Made by a program: the position numbers and the translations under genes. From contig JADGDU010000027.1 in assembly GCA_016744705.1 (NCBI GenBank), forward strand, positions 1 through 55,382: a stretch of DNA of 55,382 nt, read 5' to 3'. The notes under the pieces are model-generated. The model was not told the DNA's origin, did not search any database, and saw nothing but the letters and a program-made list of their open reading frames with translations. Numbering within the stretch: position 1 is the first letter of the stretch; each line of letters opens with the position of its first letter. This document shows positions 44,750 through 53,507 of the stretch, in pieces. The stretch is from Candidatus Krumholzibacteriia bacterium (lineage in GTDB: Bacteria; Krumholzibacteriota; Krumholzibacteriia; LZORAL124-64-63).

Positions 44750-45373
44750 TTAGTAATCCGACTTGTACAGCATGAAGCGCACGCGGCGGTTGGTCCGGCG
44801 GCCTTCTTCCGTATCGTTGTCGGCGATGGCCCGGTAGGGACCGAAGCTGACAGCAGCGAAGCGTTCAGGATCCAGGCCCATTTGGCCGGTCATGTAACGC
44901 ACCACAGCGGAGGAACGGAAAGCGCCCAGTTCCCAGTTGGAAGGATAGTACTCTTGGTATTCTTCCTTAACTTTGCGGTTATCGGTGTAACCTTCCACGT
45001 AAACGTCCCAGGTGGGATGGTCGCGGATAGTGGTAGCGATGCTCTCCAGAATGGGAACCATTTCTTCACGCACACCAACACCGCTGGCCACAAAGCCCAA
45101 TTCAGACTGAACGGTGATCATGATCACTTCTTCATTCTGTTCGATGAGCACGGCGTTGTCGGATTGGCAACCATCAAGATCAGATGTCAACTCATCCACC
45201 ATGGCGTTGCGCTCAGCAATGACAGCTTCGTCATTGGCGATTTCTTTTTGCAATTCAGCAATCTGGGCATCCAGTTGCATGATCTGCTCTTCGAATTCTT
45301 TGCAGGAACAGCCTGCCATGGCCACCAAGGCCACCAGCAATGCCACCAGTGCAATGTTTCTGTAGTTTTTCAC
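44750..45373 (-). CDS. OmpA-family lipoprotein with coiled coil
   Basis: A 207-residue outer-membrane lipoprotein: lipobox AMAGC (Cys22), an alpha-helical coiled coil (about 25-85, EEQIMQLDAQIAELQKEI), then an OmpA-C-like peptidoglycan-binding domain (VYVEGYTDNRKVKEEY, ERRTNRRVRFML-like EGRRTNRRVRFML). The start is GTG at 45373 with AAAGGAG eight bases ahead. It resembles Pal-like or MotB-like tethers, which anchor envelope layers. No motA is adjacent, so a Pal-type anchor is likelier. Confidence 0.85.
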   Translation of the reverse strand: MKNYRNIALVALLVALVAMAGCSCKEFEEQIMQLDAQIAELQKEIANDEAVIAERNAMVDELTSDLDGCQSDNAVLIEQNEEVIMITVQSELGFVASGVGVREEMVPILESIATTIRDHPTWDVYVEGYTDNRKVKEEYQEYYPSNWELGAFRSSAVVRYMTGQMGLDPERFAAVSFGPYRAIADNDTEEGRRTNRRVRFMLYKSDY

Positions 45374-45525
45374 GGTATACACTCCTTTTGATTGGCTTTC
45401 GCCCCTTATGCCCGACTCCAATTCAGGCCCGGATGACAGGCGCTCCCTAGAGCACCCCGCACCCGGGCCGGACCATTTGCCGCCTGAGAGTAGCCCCAGG
45501 CGGTAACAATTCTCAAGTTATTTTT

Positions 45526-46197
45526 TCACTCGAATTTACCCAACTGCTTATCAGTCCCAATGACATCCATTTGATCGTCCTGCTGAAATGATGTTTCCCC
45601 GCCGGGCAAAGGCAGCTTTATTTCCTCCAACCGGCCGTCCAAATCGGCATCACCCTTGCGGATTATTTGGATGATATTGAGTTTGAAGGCACTTAGGATA
45701 TCCAGCTCGCCCAGGCTTTGGCCGACCCAATCCTTGGGTACTTTGAGGCGACGAATGCTGTAATCGGCCGGCAATTCCACAAAATCCAGCACCGATTCAT
45801 GAGTAAGGTGGCGGGCAAGGTGCTCTCCCACATCTTCTTCTGGCTTAATCACCCTGTCGGCCCCCACTTTGCGCAAGACATCCGCCTGGTCTTCATTGAG
45901 CGCTTTAGCGCACACCAGGGGCACTCCCAATTCATGACAATGCATGGTCACCAGGACACTGGCTTCGAAATTGCTGCCGATGGCCACTACCACCGCGTCC
46001 ATACGGCCAATATTCCGGCTGGCCAACAGACTGGGATTGGTGGCATCAAAACTTTCCGCCTCATCCACCTCCTTGATGATTTCATTCACCTTATTCAGGC
46101 TGCGGTCAATGGCCAGGACCTCGGCTCCCTGGCGGTTCAGCTCTCGAGCCACAGCCTGTCCAAAACGGCCCAGCCCCAGTACAGCAACTTTCAACAT
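45526..46197 (-). CDS. ktrA: Potassium uptake regulatory subunit (KtrA/TrkA)
   Basis: A 223-residue cytoplasmic ring subunit that gates the K+ channel in response to nucleotides. It has an N-terminal Rossmann RCK_N domain (VAVLGLGRFGQAVARELNRQ, then VVVAIGSNFEASV) and a C-terminal RCK_C domain (LKVPKDWVGQSLGELD). It follows the TrkH-like gene by 18 bases. The name KtrA rather than TrkA rests on the single RCK unit. Confidence 0.93.
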   Translation of the reverse strand: MLKVAVLGLGRFGQAVARELNRQGAEVLAIDRSLNKVNEIIKEVDEAESFDATNPSLLASRNIGRMDAVVVAIGSNFEASVLVTMHCHELGVPLVCAKALNEDQADVLRKVGADRVIKPEEDVGEHLARHLTHESVLDFVELPADYSIRRLKVPKDWVGQSLGELDILSAFKLNIIQIIRKGDADLDGRLEEIKLPLPGGETSFQQDDQMDVIGTDKQLGKFE

Positions 46198-46215
46198 GCG
46201 TCATCCAACCTTTCA

Positions 46216-47979
46216 TCAACCAATGAGGATTCGACCTCGGGGAAAACGGATTCGGGGCTCTGCCGGACGGCCCACCAGGCTGGCCGCCATGGTCAAAGGA
46301 CCCAAGCGCCCCACAAACATCAAGGCAGCCACCAGCAGTTTACCAACCACGGAAAGCTTTGCCGTAAGCCCCAGGGAGAGTCCCACGGTGCCCAGAGCGG
46401 AAAAGACTTCAAACACCGTAGCCATCAATTCCTGTTTCTCGGTGATCAGAAGAATAAAAATAGAGACTGCGGCCACCACCAGTCCTGATGACAAGACCAA
46501 CATACTACGCTGAACCTGGACCTGTTCAATTTCCCAGCGCCCCAATCGTACCCGGGTCAGTCCCCGCCCCACAGAGCGAACATTGGCCCAGACTATAGCC
46601 AGAGCGGTGACTTTTACCCCGCCAGCGGTGCTACCCGGAGCGCCACCAATGAACATCAGGATGATCATCAGAAAAAGAGAAGCCGGGGTCAGCAGATTCA
46701 GGTCCATGCTATTGAAACCGGCGGTTCGGCAAGTGGCGGATTGAAAGAAAGCCAGGCTCAGTTTCATACCAAAGGGCTCTGATGCCAAGCTGTTGTTCCA
46801 CTCCAACAAGACAATGAAAAGGCCCCCACCCACCAGGAGAAACAAAGAAACAATGAGAACCACCTGAGTGTGCAAGTCCATCCGGAATTTTTTATTGCGG
46901 CGATCCATAAGGCGCCCTTTGAACCAGGCCCAAAGTTGGATCACCACCCCAAAACCCAGGCCACCGATGACCAGCAAGGCGGTGATAGTGCCCATGACCA
47001 GAGGGTGTCCTGCCTGTGAAATCAGGGAATCAGGAAAAAGACTGAACCCGGCATTGCAGAAGGCGCTCACGGAATGGAATGCAGCGTGAAAAAGGCGAGA
47101 ACCAGTATGTGGAATACTTTCGGCTAAACCCCGGTACAGAACCACCGTCCCCGCGCCTTCAATGGCCAGAGTCAGTAGAATAATGACCCGCACCATACGC
47201 CCTACCTCGGCCATCATCGGCACATGAAAGACCTCCCGCAGAAGGCTGCTTTCCCGCACACCAATACCTCTGCCCAACAATAAACTCAACGCAGCAGTCA
47301 GAGACATGATACCCAGTCCACCCAGTTGGATAAGGATCAAAATGACCGTTTGGCCAAACATAGAGAATCCGGTGCCGGTATCCCTGACCACCAAACCAGT
47401 CACACAAACGGCACTGGTGGAAGTGAACAAAGCATCGAGAGCGGAGATGGGCTGATGGTCAGGAGTGGCCCTGGGAAGCATCAACAAACCCGTGCCGAAA
47501 AGCAGGAGAGTTAAAAAAACAAGAACAAAGGCCAGAGCCGGTCGCACTCGCCACCGGGCAAAACGTTGCTGCATGTGAGGCAGTTCCACGGCAAAAACCG
47601 AAACTATATAAATTTGAATGATCAGGAGATAGGCATTGGTCAGTTCCGAGGCGTGAAGACTTTTCATGACTGTCGCCATCCAGGTGGATTCGCGCCCCAC
47701 CAAGGCCCCAGCAAGCTCCAGAATTAGCAACACAGAAAGAACAAATGTAGGCCACCGCTCACGTGAATATTTTCGAAAAGACCCCAGGGTGCGCCAGGAT
47801 AGAACTTGTTCCCACAAAAAGAGCATCACCGCACAGAGACTGAGGGTCCGGGCCACCAGGATGGTGTTTTCCCCGGGATAAGTCCCATGTTCCAAGAGGA
47901 TTCCAACCAGACCACATAGGCCAGCAGTAGCCAAAATCCCTCTGCGCGAATGAAGCAGTTTAGTGATACCAAATTTCAC
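46216..47979 (-). CDS. ktrB: Potassium uptake channel TrkH/KtrB with N-terminal extension
   Basis: A 587-residue membrane protein. The four selectivity-loop repeats are visible: STSAVCVTGLVV, VSAFCNAGFSLF, SATCRTAGFNSMD and APGSTAGGVKVTAL. About 150 residues with three or four extra membrane segments precede the core, which begins near RWRVRPALAFVLVF; such extensions are known in Bacteroidota-type TrkH. Imports K+ with KtrA. Start is GTG at 47979. It diverges from the TPR gene. Confidence 0.92.
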   Translation of the reverse strand: MKFGITKLLHSRRGILATAGLCGLVGILLEHGTYPGENTILVARTLSLCAVMLFLWEQVLSWRTLGSFRKYSRERWPTFVLSVLLILELAGALVGRESTWMATVMKSLHASELTNAYLLIIQIYIVSVFAVELPHMQQRFARWRVRPALAFVLVFLTLLLFGTGLLMLPRATPDHQPISALDALFTSTSAVCVTGLVVRDTGTGFSMFGQTVILILIQLGGLGIMSLTAALSLLLGRGIGVRESSLLREVFHVPMMAEVGRMVRVIILLTLAIEGAGTVVLYRGLAESIPHTGSRLFHAAFHSVSAFCNAGFSLFPDSLISQAGHPLVMGTITALLVIGGLGFGVVIQLWAWFKGRLMDRRNKKFRMDLHTQVVLIVSLFLLVGGGLFIVLLEWNNSLASEPFGMKLSLAFFQSATCRTAGFNSMDLNLLTPASLFLMIILMFIGGAPGSTAGGVKVTALAIVWANVRSVGRGLTRVRLGRWEIEQVQVQRSMLVLSSGLVVAAVSIFILLITEKQELMATVFEVFSALGTVGLSLGLTAKLSVVGKLLVAALMFVGRLGPLTMAASLVGRPAEPRIRFPRGRILIG

Positions 47980-48041
47980 AGATTTCCGACTCCATGCAAA
48001 AAAAGATTAATTCCGAGTAAAAAGGAGCGATAACCCGAAAG

Positions 48042-50225
48042 ATGAAAGAGTGTTTCCGGGATCATCCACCCATTAGACGAAAGTTTCAACACAGGATTAT
48101 GCTTGGGTTAAAACAAAAACAAATACAACGCCCCAGGAACCTAGCTCCAATGGTGATATTTGTGAGCTTGTGCCTGCCCGGTATTCTGTGGGCCCAGAGT
48201 GGACCACATTCTGCTCCTTTGGATACGTTGCAATCTATACCGCTCACATCCGCGGAAATAGATCCCCGCTACCAGGGTAGCAACCTTGACAGCAGTCGCA
48301 AGAAACTTCCGGATGTTCAGGCCACCGTTGTGCCTAAAACCCGACAGCCCAAACGCCCTCCCCGTCTCAAACATCCCCTCAGCGGACAGTGGTTTTTTCA
48401 GGAGGCCCGGGTGGCGGCAGCTTTGGATAACCCAACTCTGGCAAAAGAGAATGTCAAACAGGCCCTGGCCATTGACCCGGAAAACCACCGATTCCAATGG
48501 TGGCAAGCCAACCAGGCTTTGCAAACTCTGGACACGCCGACCCTTTTATCGGCACTGCCCCAAATTATTCACACCCTGCTAGTCTCTCCCATTGCCCGAG
48601 GACACCTGGCTGTTCCAGTCCATCAGGCTACCATTCTGCTGGTAGCCTGGTTCTGGACTCTGCTGGTAGTGGCCATCTATCTCGGGTGGTGGAATAATAT
48701 CGCCCACGATTTGGGCGCTATGATATTCAAGGAGCGCACCCATCGCTTGCACATGTGGGTGCCATTGCTTATCCCCTTGGGTTTTGCCGCCTTGCGTCCA
48801 GGGTGGCTAGGATTCCTGGCACTTATGAGTGTGCCTCTGCTGATTCAAACCCGTGGCAAATTGCGTGGTTTGCTGGCCGGAACCTGGATCTTCGCCATCG
48901 TCCTGGCCTTCCCCGCCTGGCCCATCCTTCATTTGGCCCCGCCCGCCATTGATCCCAATAGTGAAGTGACCCTCCTGGCGGACGCCTGCCAGCTGGAAGC
49001 GTCCGGAACCACCAGTGATCGGTTGCGTAAAGAATTGGAGACGGCTCAAAATGCCGATCGTCAGGGACGATTGCGTGTAGCCCTGGGTATTCAGGAAGCC
49101 CGCAGGGGACGTTTCAATACCAGCGACAAGCTTTTCAAGAAAGTGCTCCAGCACGACCCTGATAATTTTGCCGCCCTGATGGGATTGGCCAACAATACTT
49201 ACTACCGGGGACACCTGGACCAGGCCCTCTCCCGATACAAACAAACCCAGGCCGTACACCCGAAACAAGGCCAGGCCAGTTATAACATGGCCCAAGTGTA
49301 TTTCAAGAAACTGTTCATCCCGGAAGCCACTGCGGCTCTGGAACAATCACGAGACCTGGGGTTTTACGCCCCCACACACATGGACAAACACACCCGGAAT
49401 CAAGGATACTCCCCTGTGGTTTATCCTGGGCTGTCCAACAAAAACCTGCTTCAAGCCTGCGCCTTTGAGGCCGAAAATTATCCCCCTCTGGTCACTCTCA
49501 CTTCCTGGCAGAATTTTTTAGGAAGTCCCCCTTTGCCCTTGTTCCTGGTCCTTCTGGTTCCTCTGCTGCTGGCTTTGGTACTGGTTATGTGGTGGAGTCA
49601 CCAAAAAGACCCTCGGGAATGCGCCAACTGCGGTCTGGCCATCTGTCGTGATTGCTGCCGGATCAGGGATGCCGCTTGGCTATGCCCCACTTGTGGGGAA
49701 ACCGCAGCCCGTAGCCGCAGCGATGTGGTCTTGGCAACGTTGTTGAAAAACCGATCCCGGGATGAAGGCATGAAGAATAGCTTGCGAGTGGTCCGACTGG
49801 GCCGATGCATTCCTGGTGCCGGACACTTAACCAGTGCTCGTTTTACAGCGGGATGGTTGCGCCTTTCCATAGCCGCCTGGGGTTGCTTTCTGGTTTCGGC
49901 CGGCTGGATTTTTGACAGCGGCGCCCAATGGAAAAGTCCTGGGATGATTCTTTCTCCTGAGGCACTTGACCCTCTTTGGATGCCCTTACCCAGGGACCTT
50001 TGGGCCGGCTGGCTGACCCTGCCGGTTATCATCGGCGCCGGCTTTTTGTTGACCATCATCATCGTAGCTTTGTTTGATGAACAGAATCTGCGCCAGGGAA
50101 TCCCCGAGCGTTTTTCCTGGGCACCATCCCCCAGCAGCAACAGTGAAACCAAGTCAAGCCCCGCCCCGGCAAGTCTTGAACCCCCACCAGGCCTGGTGCC
50201 CGAGCCCAGCCTGAGAAAACTTTAG
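48042..50225 (+). CDS. TPR- and zinc-ribbon-containing membrane protein of unknown function
   Basis: A 727-residue protein without a family I can name. A hydrophobic signal or anchor (about 36-52) is followed by a TPR-like unit (about 113-150), three membrane segments (about 193-290), and a second TPR block (about 330-435, with GRFNTSDKLFKKVLQHDPDN and GHLDQALSRYKQTQAVHPKQ). Then come a membrane segment, a zinc ribbon CANCGLAICRDCC with CPTCGE (near 535-560), two or three further segments, and a Pro/Ser tail. TPR blocks likely hold partners on one side of the membrane. An AAAGGAG site lies 14 bases before the ATG, rather far. It ends ten bases before the DUF4388 gene, so the pair form one unit. 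Confidence 0.8.
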   Translation: MKECFRDHPPIRRKFQHRIMLGLKQKQIQRPRNLAPMVIFVSLCLPGILWAQSGPHSAPLDTLQSIPLTSAEIDPRYQGSNLDSSRKKLPDVQATVVPKTRQPKRPPRLKHPLSGQWFFQEARVAAALDNPTLAKENVKQALAIDPENHRFQWWQANQALQTLDTPTLLSALPQIIHTLLVSPIARGHLAVPVHQATILLVAWFWTLLVVAIYLGWWNNIAHDLGAMIFKERTHRLHMWVPLLIPLGFAALRPGWLGFLALMSVPLLIQTRGKLRGLLAGTWIFAIVLAFPAWPILHLAPPAIDPNSEVTLLADACQLEASGTTSDRLRKELETAQNADRQGRLRVALGIQEARRGRFNTSDKLFKKVLQHDPDNFAALMGLANNTYYRGHLDQALSRYKQTQAVHPKQGQASYNMAQVYFKKLFIPEATAALEQSRDLGFYAPTHMDKHTRNQGYSPVVYPGLSNKNLLQACAFEAENYPPLVTLTSWQNFLGSPPLPLFLVLLVPLLLALVLVMWWSHQKDPRECANCGLAICRDCCRIRDAAWLCPTCGETAARSRSDVVLATLLKNRSRDEGMKNSLRVVRLGRCIPGAGHLTSARFTAGWLRLSIAAWGCFLVSAGWIFDSGAQWKSPGMILSPEALDPLWMPLPRDLWAGWLTLPVIIGAGFLLTIIIVALFDEQNLRQGIPERFSWAPSPSSNSETKSSPAPASLEPPPGLVPEPSLRKL

Positions 50226-50235
50226 GAGGTGTGGC

Positions 50236-51309
50236 ATGGCCCTGGAAGGCAAACTCAGCGATTTTAATTTAGCCGAAATACTTCAGCTCATTGCCAGTCA
50301 GCAAAAATCCGGTTTCCTGAATCTGGAAGCCACCCGAGAGATGGTGTTCATCTTTGACAAAGGTCAGTTGATCAGCACCAGGGACCGACGCAGCGCTGTC
50401 AGGGACCCCTTGGAAAGCTTCCTCAGGGCCTATGGCTATTTTACCGCGGAGCAATGGAAACATGTGGAATTTGTCTCCTTGAACAGCTCTTTGGATCTGA
50501 CTGAAATTCTGGTTTCTGAAAACCTGTTTACCCTGGAAGAGCTGGAGCGGGTTTTGCGAAGCCTGGCCCAGGTGATGACCACCAGCGGCATGAAGTTGCG
50601 CAGAGGAAGCTATCACTTCAACACAACCAAAGGCACTCCTCCGGGAATCCGTCACCGCGTCAACATGGATGTGCAAGGCCTTTTGATGGAATCGGCCAGG
50701 CGTCTCGATGAAGAAGAAATACTTCAAGAAGCCCTCCCCAGTCCTCATCTGGTTTTCACCCAGGGCGACAAAGTCATCCCCGAAGAAGCACTCAGCCCCA
50801 CGGGAAAACACATCATGGGCCTGGCTCTGGCAGGTCTTCCACTGGGCAGCATCATTCGTCAGGGAAAAATTGAAAGCTTTGTGGTTCGTTCTCTGTTGCG
50901 AAGCTGGTGTGAAGAAGGTTTTTTGCACCTGGAAGAAACGGAAGAGATGGCTGGCGAAGATGAGGCCAGCGGAAAGAGCAAACGAAAACTATCCATCGAT
51001 CTGGGTTTGCGACGCATGCCTTTAGTCGTGTTAGTGGTGGTCGTTCTGGCAGGATTGGGCTGGTTGCGTTGGTCTGTACCTCCTGTTTTTGACACCGCAG
51101 CGGGAGACCAATTGCGAGAGAATCAAATTCGCAGTGAGGTCAGAGCGGCTGCTACCTTATACCGTTATAAAGAAGGAAAATGGCCAGCGAGTCTGGACCT
51201 GCTTGTACAAGAAGGCAAGCTGGCAGAGGGCACCCTGGTCACCGTTGGTGCCCTGGGCTGGGAATACGAACTAGATCGCAAGAAAGACCGCTTCCACCTG
51301 GGAACTTGA
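50236..51309 (+). CDS. DUF4388 protein with membrane segment and pseudopilin-like C-terminus
   Basis: A 357-residue protein. Residues 1-110 match the DUF4388/PatA-N family: LEGKLSDFNLAEILQLIASQ, then KSGFLNLEATREMVFIFDKG. A second, helical part reads LFTLEELERVLRSLAQVM. A single membrane segment (about 262-280, MPLVVLVVVVLAGLGWLRW) precedes about 75 residues resembling the globular part of type II pseudopilins: IRSEVRAAATLYRYKEGKWP followed by ASLDLLVQEGKLAEG. A GGAGGTG ribosome site precedes the ATG. Such fusions suggest a link between cytoplasmic signalling and an external pilus-like contact, which is speculation. Confidence 0.82.
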   Translation: MALEGKLSDFNLAEILQLIASQQKSGFLNLEATREMVFIFDKGQLISTRDRRSAVRDPLESFLRAYGYFTAEQWKHVEFVSLNSSLDLTEILVSENLFTLEELERVLRSLAQVMTTSGMKLRRGSYHFNTTKGTPPGIRHRVNMDVQGLLMESARRLDEEEILQEALPSPHLVFTQGDKVIPEEALSPTGKHIMGLALAGLPLGSIIRQGKIESFVVRSLLRSWCEEGFLHLEETEEMAGEDEASGKSKRKLSIDLGLRRMPLVVLVVVVLAGLGWLRWSVPPVFDTAAGDQLRENQIRSEVRAAATLYRYKEGKWPASLDLLVQEGKLAEGTLVTVGALGWEYELDRKKDRFHLGT

Positions 51310-51317
51310 GCCCCGGA

Positions 51318-52265
51318 TCAACTCACGTCCGCAATGGCCTGGTTAATACCAATAGCCACGGCCAGGGCATCTCGTCCTTCCTGACCCGTAACCGGCACTT
51401 CAGCTTCACCCCGCACAGCTTTCACAAAAGCCAATAATTCTTCATTCAGGTTATCGGCAGGACCATGCTCCACCAGTTCAGGAGCCGAAGCAGGCGTGAA
51501 TCCTACAGCCGGATCTCCAGCCACCAGCACATTCTGCCTAGTGGCGCAATCGGCGGACAAATAAGCACCTTCCTGAAACACCCTGATTTTTCGCATATCT
51601 TTCATGGAAACCCGGCTCGCCGTCAGGTTAGCCACACAGCCGCTTTCGAACTGAATGCGCGCGTTGGCAATATCAATATTGGGGGTCAGAACCCGGTAGC
51701 CCGCCGCACGGACTTCGGCAACCGGAGAATTGACCAAGGTTAGGACGATATCGATATCATGGATCATCAAGTCCAACACCACATCCACATCTGTAGCCCG
51801 ATTTTTAAAGCCCCCCAGGCGGTGAGCTTCAATGAAAAGCGGAGCAGTGGATTTCTCCATAAGGAACTTTACCGCGGGATTGAATCGTTCCAAATGTCCT
51901 GCCTGAAGGACCACCTCTTTTTGAGCAGCCAGTGCAATCAGCTCATCGGCCTGCTGCAAAGTATTTGTCAGTGGTTTTTCGAGCATCACATGAACACCAG
52001 CCTCGAGTAGAGGGCGCGCCACCTCATGGTGGTGAATGTTGGGAACCACAACACTGGCAATATCGATGTGGCCCAGTAGGGTACGCAGGTCGGAGACAGC
52101 CTCGGTCTTGGTTTCAGCGGCAACTGCTGCTGCGCATTCCAGATTGGTATCCACCACGGCCACCAGTTCGACGTCGGGCATGGCTGCGTACTTCTGGGCG
52201 TGAAATCGGCCCAGGTAGCCGGTGCCGATGACAGCGGCTTTGATTTTTTTGTTTGAGTTTTTCAT
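51318..52265 (-). CDS. Gfo/Idh/MocA-family sugar dehydrogenase
   Basis: A 315-residue NAD(P)-dependent oxidoreductase. N-terminal Rossmann fold (AAVIGTGYLGRFHAQKYA), conserved EKPL (LEKPLTNTLQQADEL), and the C-terminal alpha/beta domain (DLMIHDIDIVLTLV). Related enzymes oxidise UDP-sugars at C3 in the making of amino sugars, which fits the aminotransferases at 53.5-55.4 kb. The substrate is not proven. The start codon lies in a hairpin (see 52264-52284). It converges with the DUF4388 gene, eight bases apart. Confidence 0.9.
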   Translation of the reverse strand: MKNSNKKIKAAVIGTGYLGRFHAQKYAAMPDVELVAVVDTNLECAAAVAAETKTEAVSDLRTLLGHIDIASVVVPNIHHHEVARPLLEAGVHVMLEKPLTNTLQQADELIALAAQKEVVLQAGHLERFNPAVKFLMEKSTAPLFIEAHRLGGFKNRATDVDVVLDLMIHDIDIVLTLVNSPVAEVRAAGYRVLTPNIDIANARIQFESGCVANLTASRVSMKDMRKIRVFQEGAYLSADCATRQNVLVAGDPAVGFTPASAPELVEHGPADNLNEELLAFVKAVRGEAEVPVTGQEGRDALAVAIGINQAIADVS

Positions 52266-52284
52266 GGGGTTAAAGTTACCCCAT
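52264..52284 (-). promoter_or_regulatory. Hairpin covering the start of the Gfo/Idh/MocA gene
   Basis: A perfect 7-base inverted repeat, ATGGGGT (52264-52270) and ACCCCAT (52278-52284), loop of seven. It ends inside the start codon on the minus strand, and no clear ribosome site is seen between it and the ATG. It may limit translation. Confidence 0.4.
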
Positions 52285-52345
52285 CCTGGGGCTTTGGGGG
52301 AGCGTTATTTTCAAAAAAAAAGCCAGGGGAAAACTAATGAGAATT

Positions 52346-53095
52346 TCAGGGGAGAATAATTTGAGAAGGCGAGTTTGCATTCAATTCAGCGGCCTCCACC
52401 CCATCCTCAACTGAGCCTGAAAAAGCGGGGATATTTTGCACGGAAGTGGTGGGAAAAGGAATGATGTTTCCGCCAACCATCGGGCTGAAATGTTCAGGCC
52501 CATAAAGCTCTAAATTCCCAAGAGGAAAAACGGTTTGCAGGATGGTGAACAAATCCTGAAAGCAGTTCTGTTCCAAATTGGTTTCATAGGCTGCTAATTT
52601 CTCCGGCAAGATCTTATGGATGTAGAACTCACGAGGCGTAGTAGATGAAGCCAGAATTTCCTCTTCCCGTCGGAAACGCAAGGTGATGGGGTGTGTAATC
52701 CCAGGGCGTACCCGCAAAATCTTTCTGTAATGAGAGGGGAAAAGGGAAGCAAATTCGGGGACTTCGGGACGTGGTCCCACCAAGGCCATATCACCCTTAA
52801 GCACATTTAGGAGCTGGGGTAATTCGTCTAATTTATATTTGCGCAGAATTTTTCCAAGAGGGGTGATTCGGGAATCGCCACCTGCAGTTACCTGAATACC
52901 GTTGTCATTATTTTGAACATTCATGGTGCGAAATTTAAAGATTTTAAAGGTCCCGCCATGACGCCCCATACGTTCCTGGCGGAAAAAGACTGGCCCTGTA
53001 CTGGATAATTTAATCCCAACAGCAACCAAACCTAAAATAGGCAACAAGACTGTTAAGCCTATGCCAGATAGTAGAATATCAATAAAACGCTTCAA
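52346..53095 (-). CDS. Undecaprenyl-phosphate sugar phosphotransferase (PglC-type)
   Basis: A 249-residue bacterial sugar transferase that loads a sugar phosphate on undecaprenyl phosphate, the first membrane step of O-antigen or capsule assembly. It has one re-entrant hydrophobic segment (RFIDILLSGIGLTVLLPIL) and no N-terminal multi-pass domain, so it belongs to the small monotopic class. Motifs: GPVFFRQERMGRHGGTFKIF, FRTM, LPQLLNVLKGDMALVGPRPE. A C-terminal tail of about 50 residues, poorly conserved, follows. TTG start with GGGGAG upstream. Confidence 0.92.
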   Translation of the reverse strand: MKRFIDILLSGIGLTVLLPILGLVAVGIKLSSTGPVFFRQERMGRHGGTFKIFKFRTMNVQNNDNGIQVTAGGDSRITPLGKILRKYKLDELPQLLNVLKGDMALVGPRPEVPEFASLFPSHYRKILRVRPGITHPITLRFRREEEILASSTTPREFYIHKILPEKLAAYETNLEQNCFQDLFTILQTVFPLGNLELYGPEHFSPMVGGNIIPFPTTSVQNIPAFSGSVEDGVEAAELNANSPSQIILP

Positions 53096-53507
53096 TTTAT
53101 CTCCCCGAAACAGTTGGTAGGCAGAGCGCTACCTCTATTTCCTAGCAACACCAGTACCCAAATCGATAATGAAAAGCAAGGCACCGTTTATTCTTAATAT
53201 GGTTAGAAACTCCCATCCCCCCAAGAGGATCGGGATTCAATCTGCATCGGAAGTTTAATTTTTGACCAACTGCCATTAGCCCGAGCAATATCACACTAAA
53301 GAGATCCTCACGCAAGTTACCTTTTCCATGAGTGCTGAGAGGATAACAATTTTTTGACTTCATAGCACCAATTATATTGACGCTTAATCCACCATTGCCG
53401 AATACGACTGATTTTGGCGCGTTGTAAGTTTTGGGTTTCTCATCGTTGGTTATTAAGTTACTTTAAATGTTCCATTTAAGAATTCTTCTCAACTCAAGGA
53501 CAGATCA
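53096..53507. other. Divergent region of the polysaccharide locus, no gene supported
   Basis: About 410 bases, AT-rich. A minus-strand frame of 73 codons (53142-53363) has no recognisable domain, and I do not call it. The palindrome AAGAATTCTT (53477-53486) lies near the start of the aminotransferase gene, with AAGGA before its ATG. A minus-strand TATAAT near 53369-53383 has no matching -35. Confidence 0.55.

Noticed and set aside
44750..45373. OmpA-type lipoprotein as a flagellar MotB
   Set aside because: It is lipid-anchored with a lipobox rather than having a single MotB-type membrane helix with the proton Asp, and no motA is adjacent.
53142..53363. A 73-codon minus-strand frame in the polysaccharide gap
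   Set aside because: No recognisable domain, no convincing ribosome site and unusual composition. Too weak to call a gene.
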